From positions 1 through 20,991 of the forward strand of contig JAWOJB010000031.1 in the NCBI GenBank assembly GCA_046484325.1: a stretch of 20,991 bases of DNA. Reading direction: 5' to 3'. The DNA comes from JAWOJB01 sp046484325. Lineage in GTDB: Bacteria; Actinomycetota; Acidimicrobiia; Spongiisociales; ZC4RG35. Positions 15,180 through 20,991 of the stretch are shown here, piece after piece (the stretch's first letter is position 1; each line of letters begins with the position of its first letter). The notes under the pieces are model-generated. The model saw only the letters and a program-made list of their open reading frames with translations. It searched no databases and was not told the origin of the DNA. Position numbers and translations under genes: made by a program.

Positions 15180-16025
15180 TCAGCGGGTGCGGGCCACGCT
15201 CTCGAGGTCGGCGGTGGTGAACGGTCCGAGTGCGGCGTCCTCGGTGACGTAGTGGTAGAGGGCGACGCCGAACACGCCGCGCATCGCCCCCGAGAAGGCG
15301 GCGGCGGCGACCGTCACCACCACCCCGGCGGCGAGCAGGAAGCCACCGCCGAACGCCCCGGCGGTGCCACCGGAGACGAGCAGGGCGAGCCCGGCGATCC
15401 CCAGCAGGATCCCGAGGAAAGCGACCAGACCGGAGGCCCCGCCGATGACGACGTTGCCGGTGACCTGCTGACCCCAGCGCTCCCGGAACAGGCTCGCCGA
15501 CCGCTTCATCGCCGCCACCGGTCCGATGCCCTCGAAGGCGAGCACCGGCACCACCAGGAACGTGACCAGCGACCAGATCGCCCCGCCGATCCCGGCCACC
15601 GCCCTCCCGGCCGAGCCTCCCCGGTCCCGCACGGCCCCGAGGATGAGCGACACGGCCACCGACACGACGGCCCATCCGGCCACCAACCCGAGCCGGCCGC
15701 GGGCCACCCCCCGGGCGGCGGCCAGGTCGGGCTCCCGGCCGGCCAGGGCCTCGTCGGCCGCCGCCGCCAGCGCCACGTTGAAGTAGATCACCGAGAAGGA
15801 GGCCAGGTAGATGCCGAGCAGCACCAGCAGCGCCCCGCCCACCTTGACACCCTGCCCGGCATCCTCAACGGAGAGCAGCACGGCCCCGGGTGCGGCCAGC
15901 ACCAGCATGCTGAGCAAGGCCAGCACGCCGCCGTAGATGGGCAGCCGGGCGAGTCCTGGGTTGGACCGCACGACGCCCCACGCCTTCTTGGTCAGATCCC
16001 AACCACGACGCATCCGCTCGAACAT
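15180..16025 (-). CDS. Polytopic membrane protein resembling DUF6159 family
   Basis: 281 residues. The amphipathic start MFERMRRGWDLTKKAWGVV is followed by about six hydrophobic segments (about 31-52, 60-85, 112-132, 140-165, 195-220, 225-250), with the loop MKRSASLFRERWGQQV between helices. The start and the AMKRS...RWG pattern are as I recall for actinobacterial DUF6159 membrane proteins, whose function is unknown. Ala/Gly/Val-rich helices dominate. TATCGT lies 8 nt upstream of the ATG, and no ribosome site is evident, in line with leaderless transcription. It is convergent with the DMT gene and divergent from the next gene, so it is probably monocistronic. Confidence 0.7.
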   Translation of the reverse strand: MFERMRRGWDLTKKAWGVVRSNPGLARLPIYGGVLALLSMLVLAAPGAVLLSVEDAGQGVKVGGALLVLLGIYLASFSVIYFNVALAAAADEALAGREPDLAAARGVARGRLGLVAGWAVVSVAVSLILGAVRDRGGSAGRAVAGIGGAIWSLVTFLVVPVLAFEGIGPVAAMKRSASLFRERWGQQVTGNVVIGGASGLVAFLGILLGIAGLALLVSGGTAGAFGGGFLLAAGVVVTVAAAAFSGAMRGVFGVALYHYVTEDAALGPFTTADLESVARTR

Positions 16026-16082
16026 GGCGGGCGACGATAGCCAGCCCCGGCCCCTGGTCCGACAGAGTCGCTACTCGGTTCG

Positions 16083-16088
16083 TATGCT
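16083..16088 (+). promoter_or_regulatory. TANNNT -10 box for a leaderless transcript
   Basis: TATGCT ends 6 nt before the ATG at 16095, which would place the transcription start at or next to the start codon. There is no ribosome-binding site upstream of this gene. The same geometry occurs at 13783-13788 and 17222-17227. Confidence 0.5.
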
Positions 16089-16094
16089 CGGGCG

Positions 16095-17060
16095 ATGGCC
16101 CACACCGACGCCATCGACTGGCTGCTCGACCCCGAGCACTCGGACCCGGCCATCCGCTGGCAGGTGATGCGTGACCTGCTCGACGCCCCACGGCCGGAGT
16201 GGGAGGCGGAACGGGCCCGGGTGGAAACCGAGGGGTGGGGGGCACGCCTCCTCGCCCTCGAGGACGAGGACGGCCAGTGGGCAGGCGGCGCCCTCTTCCC
16301 GCGTGACTTCGACTTCGGGGGGGACGAGGAGGGCCAGCCGTGGACGGCCACCGACCCCTCGCTGTGCCTGCTCCGGGAGTTCGGCCTCGACCCCTCGTCG
16401 GAGCGGATGCGGCGGTCGGTGGCGCTCATCGGCGCCAACAGCCGGTGGGAGCACGCCGGTCAGCCCTACTGGGAGGGCGAGGTGGAGCCCTGCATCAACG
16501 GGAGGACCGTCGCCAACGGCGCCTACTTCGGGGTGGAAGTGGGCCCCTTGGTCGAGCGGCTGGTGGGAGAGCGGCTGGCCGACGGCGGCTGGAACTGCGA
16601 TGCGGAGCGGGGCTCGGTCCGATCGTCGTTCGACACCACGATCAACGTGCTGGAAGGTCTGCTCGAATACGAGCGAGCCACCGGCGGTACCGACGCGGCG
16701 CGGGCCGCGCGGCTCGCGGGTCAGGAGTACCTGCTCGCCCGCCGGTTGTTCCGTCGGTTGAGCACCGGTGAGTCCATCGAGAAGTACCTGACCTTGCTCC
16801 ACCCGAACCGCTGGCACTACGACCTGCTTTGGGGTCTCGACTACTTCCGCTCCGCCGCCGATCTGACCGGCGCCGCCCCCGACCCCCGGCTGGGCGAGGC
16901 GATCGACCACCTCCGCTCCCGGAGGCTCGATGATGGCACCTGGCCCCTCGACGAGAGCCCGACCGGAAGGGTGTGGTTCGACGTCGACGACGGCGCCGGC
17001 AGGCCCTCACGGTGGGTGACCCTGCGGGCGATGAGGGTCCTCAAATGGTGGGAGGGGTAG
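16095..17060 (+). CDS. Squalene-cyclase/prenyltransferase-like alpha-toroid protein
   Basis: 321 residues. Three repeat units carry the glycine/tryptophan motif typical of terpene cyclase and prenyltransferase (alpha/alpha) toroids: DGQWAGG (59-65), DGGWNCD (163-169) and DDGTWPLD (279-286). The protein is soluble and half the size of true squalene-hopene cyclases, which have about 630 residues. The catalytic DXDD motif of class II cyclases is not seen, so cyclase activity is unlikely. Proteins of this kind are often annotated as squalene cyclase in actinobacteria without known function. Asp/Trp-rich conserved blocks (HPNRWHYDLLWGLDYF, 236-251) may form a binding pocket. It has its own leaderless-type promoter and no operon partners. 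Confidence 0.7.
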   Translation: MAHTDAIDWLLDPEHSDPAIRWQVMRDLLDAPRPEWEAERARVETEGWGARLLALEDEDGQWAGGALFPRDFDFGGDEEGQPWTATDPSLCLLREFGLDPSSERMRRSVALIGANSRWEHAGQPYWEGEVEPCINGRTVANGAYFGVEVGPLVERLVGERLADGGWNCDAERGSVRSSFDTTINVLEGLLEYERATGGTDAARAARLAGQEYLLARRLFRRLSTGESIEKYLTLLHPNRWHYDLLWGLDYFRSAADLTGAAPDPRLGEAIDHLRSRRLDDGTWPLDESPTGRVWFDVDDGAGRPSRWVTLRAMRVLKWWEG

Positions 17061-17233
17061 CCGGGCCCGTTGCACCACGGCGCCTTCGCGACACGAACTG
17101 TCCGGGTGTCTGCCTCTAGACATGCGCTGTCCTCCACGTCCGACAAATCCCCCATCGCCCGTGTCTGAGAGCCGGCTGTAGCCGCGGCTCGCTCGGCCCA
17201 TCGGAAGCTCCGAGCTTCGCCTAGCCTCCCCGG

Positions 17234-17899
17234 ATGGCGTCGCGACTGCGGGTGATCCTCGAGATCGGATCGAAAGGGCGGCGGGTGGTGGCCGCCGCCA
17301 CCGACTGGCCCGGCCTCGACCGCTGGGGCAAGACCGAGGACGACGCCCTCGCCAAGCTGGGCACGTACCTGCCGCGCTACACCGGCGTCGCCGAAAGTGC
17401 CGGCATGGCCGACGAGCTCACACGCTCGCGGGACGTCGAGGTGGTCGAGCGGGTGCCCGGGTCGAGCTCGACCGACTTCTGGGGCATCGCCCACGTGCCG
17501 TCGCAGGCCGAACGCCAGGTGCTGCCAGCCACCGAGCTGGACCGGCGCCTCCGGCTGCTGGCGGACTGCTGGGCCTATTTCGACGACGTGGCCGCCGCCG
17601 TCACCGAGCTCAGACCCCAACCCCGTGGCGGCGGCCGCTCCCGCGACCAGATCATCCGCCACGTCTACGGCGACGAACCGCACAACTTCTCCCGCAAGGT
17701 CGAGGTGAGGACCCCGCTCGACGTGGTCCTCACTCCCGAGGGCCTCGCCACCCACCGCCGCCGGTACCTCGACGCGATCCGCGCCTATCACGCCGACGAC
17801 AAGCCGGCCCGAACCTGGCCGCTCCCCTTCCTCGTCCGCCGCACCGCCCACCACGTCATGGACCACGCCTGGGAGCTCGAGGACCGAGCGATCTCCTGA
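17234..17899 (+). CDS. Conserved hypothetical protein with C-terminal DinB-like helix motif
   Basis: 221 residues. The N-terminal 55 residues (RVILEIGSKGRRVVAAATDW, then PGLDRWGKTEDDAL) resemble a small beta-alpha domain seen in HicB-like or similar actinobacterial proteins. The C-terminal half is helical and ends with RRTAHHVMDHAWELEDR (203-218), in which the spaced histidines recall the metal-binding helix of DinB-fold proteins. Only part of a DinB metal triad can be recognised, so enzymatic function is not claimed. TAGCCT ends 6 nt before the ATG, supporting this start as leaderless. It is convergent with the VOC gene. Confidence 0.7.
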   Translation: MASRLRVILEIGSKGRRVVAAATDWPGLDRWGKTEDDALAKLGTYLPRYTGVAESAGMADELTRSRDVEVVERVPGSSSTDFWGIAHVPSQAERQVLPATELDRRLRLLADCWAYFDDVAAAVTELRPQPRGGGRSRDQIIRHVYGDEPHNFSRKVEVRTPLDVVLTPEGLATHRRRYLDAIRAYHADDKPARTWPLPFLVRRTAHHVMDHAWELEDRAIS

Positions 17900-17906
17900 C
17901 CCCACG

Positions 17907-17939
17907 GACCGGCAGCCGGCGAGACCGGTTCCGCCGGTC
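17907..17939. terminator. Inverted repeat between convergent genes, candidate bidirectional terminator
   Basis: GACCGGC (17907-17913) pairs with GCCGGTC (17933-17939); the loop contains CCGG repeats that can pair internally. It fills the 38-nt gap between the convergent genes and overlaps the stop of the leftward gene by two bases. No T-tract is present. Confidence 0.35.
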
Positions 17940-18312
17940 AGGCCTTGACGATCCAGCAGAGACAGAAGGGATGGCCGGCGGGATCCGCGTACACCTGGAA
18001 GTTGTCGAAGTCGCCGGTCTCGGCCGCGGGCTGGAGCAGCCTGGCGCCCAGCCCCATGACCTCGTCGTGGGCCGCCTCGAAGTCGTCGACCCACAGATCC
18101 AGGTGGATCTGCTGCTTGGGCACACCGTTCGGCCAGTCGGGAGGGACGTGATCGGGGGCGAGCTGCACTCCCACCCGTGGTTTGCCGTCCACCAGCACCA
18201 TGTGCCAGTCGTCCTCGGCGTCGACGGTGCCGCCGAGCACCCCGGCCCAGAAGTGGCTCTCGGAGGCCAGGTCGGCGGCGTCGAAGACGACGACCTGATG
18301 GTTGATTCTCAT
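17938..18312 (-). CDS. VOC (glyoxalase/bleomycin-resistance fold) family protein
   Basis: 124 residues, the usual size for a single VOC module with two beta-alpha-beta-beta-beta repeats: NHQVVVFDAADL...FWAGVLGG (4-28) and QIHLDLWVDDFEAAHDEVMGLGA (68-90), ending with VYADPAGHPFCL. H5 and H70 occupy typical metal-ligand positions, but the acidic ligand usually found near the C-terminus (as in HPxxL[VE]) is not evident. It resembles uncharacterised actinobacterial VOC proteins with the C-terminal signature DPAGHPFCLC. AAGGGAG lies upstream of the ATG as ribosome site. No partner genes hint at the substrate. Confidence 0.88.
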   Translation of the reverse strand: MRINHQVVVFDAADLASESHFWAGVLGGTVDAEDDWHMVLVDGKPRVGVQLAPDHVPPDWPNGVPKQQIHLDLWVDDFEAAHDEVMGLGARLLQPAAETGDFDNFQVYADPAGHPFCLCWIVKA

Positions 18313-18381
18313 CTCGCCGGCTCCCTTCCGAGGCCGACCCTACCCCGGGCATCGCTGGGCGGAGGACGCGGCTCGATCCTT

Positions 18382-18395
18382 CGAGGACGACCTCG
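18382..18395 (-). terminator. Short hairpin downstream of the sigma-factor operon
   Basis: CGAGG (18382-18386) and CCTCG (18391-18395) form a 5-bp stem with a four-base loop, 13 nt after the stop of the lipoprotein gene. The stem is short and no T-tract follows, so this is only a candidate terminator. Confidence 0.25.
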
Positions 18396-18408
18396 GCGAC
18401 AACGACCG

Positions 18409-18954
18409 TCAGTATTCGTATCCATAGTCGGACTCGGTGGCGACGGTGACCGGGGTGCCGTCGGCGCCGACGAGGAACCAGGCGCCGTCGACCCCCTGGC
18501 CGTTCACATCGCCCGGCCGCACATCGCCGGCGAAGAGGTAGAGCGGCCAGCCTCCGTAGGTGGCCTGAATGAACCCGTCGGAGCGTTCGAGCGTCCCGAG
18601 GAGGCCGGGATCGAGCCTCTCGCCCACGGTGTCGGCGGCCGGGAGTGGCGGCCAGCTCGATTCGCAGACATCGATGCAGGTGGATCTGCCGGGCGAGTCG
18701 TTGGTGAAGAGATAGAGGCTGCGCCCGTCGTCGGCGACGAGGACCCGACCCTGTGAAGTCGAGGCGAGGGCCAGGGCCGGCCGGGCTTCCGTGGCGATGG
18801 TGGTGGTCTCCCCGGCTCCGGCGGTCGGAGGTGTCGCCGTGGTGGTGGGGTTACCTGCTGTGGTGGAGGGCGCGGCATCGCCCAGACCCGTATCGCCCAC
18901 GCCACAGGCGGCTGCCATCAGGGAGATCACCAGCGAGATGGCGAGGTGTCGCAT
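18409..18954 (-). CDS. Secreted lipoprotein with paired YLFxxD repeats (PF03640-type, COG4315-like)
   Basis: 181 residues. Signal peptide with lipobox MAAAC (C17), a Thr/Ala-rich spacer (about 30-58), then two copies of the repeat motif, YLFTND (81-86) and YLFAGD (139-144), with a CxxxC pair (C93, C97) and SSWPPL between them. This is the arrangement of the secreted-repeat family PF03640, found in actinobacterial lipoproteins of unknown function. The gene starts 28 nt after the anti-sigma gene, so it is the third gene of the sigma operon and a probable envelope-located output of that sigma factor. A redox or haem-related role has been suggested for some relatives, but nothing here proves it. 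Confidence 0.85.
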   Translation of the reverse strand: MRHLAISLVISLMAAACGVGDTGLGDAAPSTTAGNPTTTATPPTAGAGETTTIATEARPALALASTSQGRVLVADDGRSLYLFTNDSPGRSTCIDVCESSWPPLPAADTVGERLDPGLLGTLERSDGFIQATYGGWPLYLFAGDVRPGDVNGQGVDGAWFLVGADGTPVTVATESDYGYEY

Positions 18955-18982
18955 CGTGGGGTTCCTCTCTTCTGGTTGGCGG

Positions 18983-19609
18983 TCAGGAGTCGAAGATCAC
19001 GGTGCGGGACGAATCGGGGCCGGCGCCGGCCTCGAGGGTGATCCAGATCCGCGGGTACTCGGCCCTGGTCACCCCCGCCCAGGTGCTGATCCGCCCGCCG
19101 GCCCGGAAGGTGCCGGCCGAGACGTGAGCCCCGTCGGGTGAGGTCATCCAGATCTCGTAGTACCCGTGTCCCTCCGCCGGTGGCAGTCCGCTCACGATCA
19201 GTTCGAGGCGAGTACCGGCCGCGGTGTTCCAGCCGCTGATCACGGCGCCGGCGCCGATGGGAACATCCACGGCCTCCAGCCGGAGGCTCCAATCGGGACG
19301 GTCCCGGTTGAGGGCGAGCCCTCCGGCCACCACCAGCACCAGCGCCGCGGCGACTGCGACCGCCACCCACCATCGCGGCCGCTCCTGACCCGGCCTCCGC
19401 CGGCCGGGCGACCCGGCCACCGCGTCCAGGACCCGCTCCTCCACTCCCGGCCCCGGTGACTGCCACGAGTCGGGGTCGGCCAGCCGCCGGCGGAGCGAAT
19501 CCAGCTCGGGGACGACGGCCCGGCAGGCCACGCAGGTTCCGGCGTGCCCGGACCACGCGGGCGTGGCGCCCTCGGCGAGAAAGCGAGCCCGGTGGTCGTC
19601 GCAGGTCAC
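18983..19609 (-). CDS. RskA-like membrane anti-sigma factor
   Basis: 208 residues from GTG 19609, which overlaps the sigma-factor stop (GTGA); longer in-frame extensions lie within the sigma gene. The cytoplasmic N-terminus has the zinc-binding anti-sigma motif HxxxCxxC (H22, C26, C29). One membrane segment spans about 80-100, and the extracytoplasmic part (GYYEIWMTSPDG, 149-160, and VSAGTFRAGG) resembles the C-terminal domain of anti-sigma-K factors. It would hold the co-encoded sigma factor inactive until an envelope signal triggers its release, perhaps by regulated proteolysis as known for RskA. The topology (N-in, C-out) fits. Confidence 0.88.
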   Translation of the reverse strand: MTCDDHRARFLAEGATPAWSGHAGTCVACRAVVPELDSLRRRLADPDSWQSPGPGVEERVLDAVAGSPGRRRPGQERPRWWVAVAVAAALVLVVAGGLALNRDRPDWSLRLEAVDVPIGAGAVISGWNTAAGTRLELIVSGLPPAEGHGYYEIWMTSPDGAHVSAGTFRAGGRISTWAGVTRAEYPRIWITLEAGAGPDSSRTVIFDS

Positions 19610-20142
19610 GCGGTTGCCTCGCGGATATGTCCCAGCCGGTGGGCCAGGCGACGGTGGGCACGGTACGAGCGGGATTTCACCGTGCCCACCGGCACTCCCA
19701 GCTCTTCGGCCGCCATCTCCATCGTCAGGTCGCGGTAGTGGGTGGCCTCGATCACCGCCCGCTCCTCGGCCGGCAGGGCGTCCACCGCCGAACGCACCTG
19801 CCACGCCTCCCACAACCCCTCGAAGGAGGGAGACAGGGCCACCACATCCGCCTCGACATCGACCCGGTCTCGCTCGTGACGCCGCTCCCGGCGGTAGACG
19901 TCGACCGCCACCCGCCGGGCGATGGCGTACAGCCAGGGTCCGAAACCGCGGGCGGGATCGAACCGGGCCGACGCCCGCCAGGCCCGGGTGAACGTTTCCT
20001 GCACGACCTCCTCGGCGAGTGATCGCTCCCGCAGGGCGGTGAGGGCGATCGTGAACACGGCACCCGAGAACTCCCGATAGACGTCACGGACCGCTCGCTC
20101 GTCTCCGGCTACGAAGTGACGAATGGTGCGCTCGTCAGGCAT
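19606..20142 (-). CDS. ECF-type RNA polymerase sigma factor
   Basis: 178 residues. Region 2 covers about 15-88, with EEVVQETFTRAWRASARFDP (44-63) and PWLYAIARRVAVDVYRRE (69-86), the typical -10 recognition helices. Region 4 is at about 118-172, with LPAEERAVIEATHYRDLTMEM and the helix-turn-helix ELGVPVGTVKSRSYRAHRRL. AGGAGG lies unusually close, one base before the ATG, so initiation may depend on a weaker upstream AGGAAG. It is cotranscribed with its anti-sigma factor and is probably autoregulated through GAACC-N17-CGTATA at 20174-20201. Confidence 0.93.
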   Translation of the reverse strand: MPDERTIRHFVAGDERAVRDVYREFSGAVFTIALTALRERSLAEEVVQETFTRAWRASARFDPARGFGPWLYAIARRVAVDVYRRERRHERDRVDVEADVVALSPSFEGLWEAWQVRSAVDALPAEERAVIEATHYRDLTMEMAAEELGVPVGTVKSRSYRAHRRLAHRLGHIREATA

Positions 20143-20173
20143 GCCTCCTGACCAGTCTTCCTGCTCGTCGGGC

Positions 20174-20201
20174 TATACGCACGAAGGAGGCGCGCCGGTT
20201 C
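20174..20201 (-). promoter_or_regulatory. Candidate ECF-sigma promoter of the sigma/anti-sigma operon
   Basis: On the minus strand GAACC (20201-20197) and CGTATA (20179-20174) are separated by 17 nt, the geometry of ECF promoters (GGAAC-type -35, CGT-type -10). Transcription would begin at about 20167, 25 nt before the sigma ATG. Confidence 0.55.
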
Positions 20202-20283
20202 ACCCACCGCATGGTCACGGCCGCCTCGCTGCCACCCCCTGCTGGAGACCGTCCCGTCGTCTCGGCGAGCACGCTCCGCCCGC

Positions 20284-20309
20284 GAACCGAAACGAGACGG
20301 CGCACCGTA
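20284..20309 (+). promoter_or_regulatory. Candidate ECF-sigma promoter of the small secreted protein gene
   Basis: GAACC (20284-20288) and CGTA (20306-20309) are again exactly 17 nt apart, matching the divergent promoter of the sigma operon. Transcription would begin at about 20316, leaving a 26-nt leader that contains the AAGGAGGAG ribosome site. Confidence 0.55.
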
Positions 20310-20341
20310 CTGACAGGGTGATCACCGCCGAAGGAGGAGAC

Positions 20342-20632
20342 ATGCGGCGTATCGCATTGCTGATCACCGTCTCGGTGCTGATGTCGGCTCCGGCGTCACT
20401 GGCGCTGGCCGGCCCTCCAGACCCTGCCACCCAGCCGGACAACGGGGCGGTGTCGAGCATCCGGAACCCGAATGGGGTTGCCGGAGGACCGCACTGTCAC
20501 ATCGTCGTCGTCAACCAGGGGCAGGGACACTTCGACAACGTGTCGGCCTACCCGTCGCACCGGGCACACATCGCGACCGGATTGCCGACCGGGGTCTTCG
20601 CCGGCGACGGCAACTGCGACGGACTGCCCTGA
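20342..20632 (+). CDS. Small secreted protein of unknown function
   Basis: 96 residues from ATG 20342, supported by AAGGAGGAG immediately upstream. Residues 1-23 form a signal peptide with likely cleavage after ALA (21-23). The mature part of 73 residues is Gly/Pro/His-rich, with GPHCHIVVVNQGQGHF (49-64), PSHRAHIATG (71-80) and FAGDGNCDG (86-94). C52 and C92 could form one disulfide, and the His cluster (51, 53, 63, 73, 76) could bind metal. I do not recognise the family. Its divergent position and matching promoter suggest that it belongs to the regulon of the neighbouring ECF sigma factor. It is a candidate envelope-stress effector. Confidence 0.75.
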   Translation: MRRIALLITVSVLMSAPASLALAGPPDPATQPDNGAVSSIRNPNGVAGGPHCHIVVVNQGQGHFDNVSAYPSHRAHIATGLPTGVFAGDGNCDGLP

Positions 20633-20652
20633 TCGGGCTCGTGGGGGTGAGG

Positions 20653-20991
20653 GCCGGCCACGCCCTCATCTCGGTCGACCACGACTGTGCCGCCGTCGGC
20701 CGCCGCTGCTCTGGCCGAGTCCGCTGATCGTGGCGCTGCCGGCGATCGCCGTGGGCCTGGCCGTCGCCCGACCTCGAGCCCGCCGGTCGCCCGGTCCTCA
20801 CACCGGCTGTTCGGCGAGGATGGCGTCGGTCTGCCCGAGAGCCTGGGTGATGCCCTCTTCCATGCCCATCTCGAGCACCTGGGCCAGGGCCACGGCGATC
20901 GCCGGCAGCGCCACGATCAGCGGACTCGGCCAGAGCAGCGGCGGCCGACGGCGGCACAGTCGTGGTCGACCGAGATGAGGGCGTGGCCGGC
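20653..20991. repeat. Long inverted repeat at the window edge (102-bp perfect arms)
   Basis: Bases 20653-20754 are the exact reverse complement of 20890-20991. One mismatch (20755/20889) and seven further paired bases follow, then similarity ends abruptly. The spacer is about 120-135 bases. The outer end cannot be seen because the window stops there, and the left arm may extend no further than 20653. This stretch after the small secreted protein holds no other convincing gene. It could be a real inverted duplication or an assembly or amplification fold-back. Confidence 0.9.
20798..20991 (-). CDS. Possible C-terminal part of a membrane-associated protein, 5' end outside the window
   Basis: A minus-strand frame open from the window edge ends at TGA 20798-20800. 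Its last 46 residues look protein-like: a hydrophobic segment (SPLIVALPAIAVALAQVL) followed by MGMEEGITQALGQTDAIL. The upstream residues inside the repeat arm are Arg/Pro-rich and look less like protein, so the real start may be inside the window or the frame may be non-coding. Most of the frame lies within the right arm of the inverted repeat. No family is recognised. Confidence 0.3.
   Translation of the reverse strand, partial: RPRPHLGRPRLCRRRPPLLWPSPLIVALPAIAVALAQVLEMGMEEGITQALGQTDAILAEQPV

Noticed and set aside
16969..17086. tRNA-like 5' half on the minus strand: GGCGCCG followed by a D-arm-like TGGTGCAACGG, with CGGCGCC about 93 nt from the start
   Set aside because: No T-arm with GTTCRA and no anticodon stem can be formed, and much of the span is coding sequence of the toroid protein.

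Overview
The window is high-GC, densely packed bacterial DNA. Several features point to an actinomycete, possibly of the Acidimicrobiia type: lipoproteins with Thr-rich linkers, LacI-family operators resembling the CebR box, GTGA/ATGA gene overlaps, and TANNNT boxes about 6 nt upstream of start codons, as in leaderless transcripts. The lineage is an inference. No RNA gene, insertion sequence or CRISPR array was found.

Positions 1-13686 form a carbohydrate-utilisation locus built around one divergent promoter region (about 7220-7378). Leftward runs a seven-gene operon: sugar-binding lipoprotein, two CUT1 permeases, a ManD-type enolase-superfamily dehydratase, an SDR dehydrogenase, a GH16 lipoprotein and a second GH16 enzyme without a visible signal peptide, which is cut by the window edge. 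Rightward run a LacI-type regulator, a 1157-residue protein resembling inverting GH94-type glycoside phosphorylases, a KDPG aldolase and a KDG kinase. Two back-to-back promoters each carry an operator near the predicted transcription start. A coherent reading is import of beta-glucan (laminarin-like) oligosaccharides, phosphorolysis in the cytoplasm, and sugar-acid catabolism through KDG and KDPG. The SDR, ManD, KdgK and Eda genes could together encode a semi-phosphorylative Entner-Doudoroff route, or a uronate/mannonate branch. No transporter ATPase and no beta-glucosidase are encoded here.

Positions 13687-18312 hold unlinked housekeeping-type genes: a small gene interrupted by TGA where a Trp codon is expected, an EamA/DMT exporter, a DUF6159-like membrane protein, a squalene-cyclase-like toroid protein, an uncharacterised two-part protein and a VOC-fold protein. 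A perfect 15-bp inverted repeat lies before the DMT gene.

Positions 18409-20632 are an envelope-stress-type module: an ECF sigma factor, an RskA-like membrane anti-sigma factor with a zinc-binding type motif, and a PF03640-type lipoprotein, all leftward, plus a divergent small secreted protein. Both divergent promoters contain GAACC-N17-CGTA, which suggests one sigma factor drives both sides.

The right end carries a perfect 102-bp inverted repeat reaching the last base, which may be a real inverted duplication or a fold-back assembly artefact.
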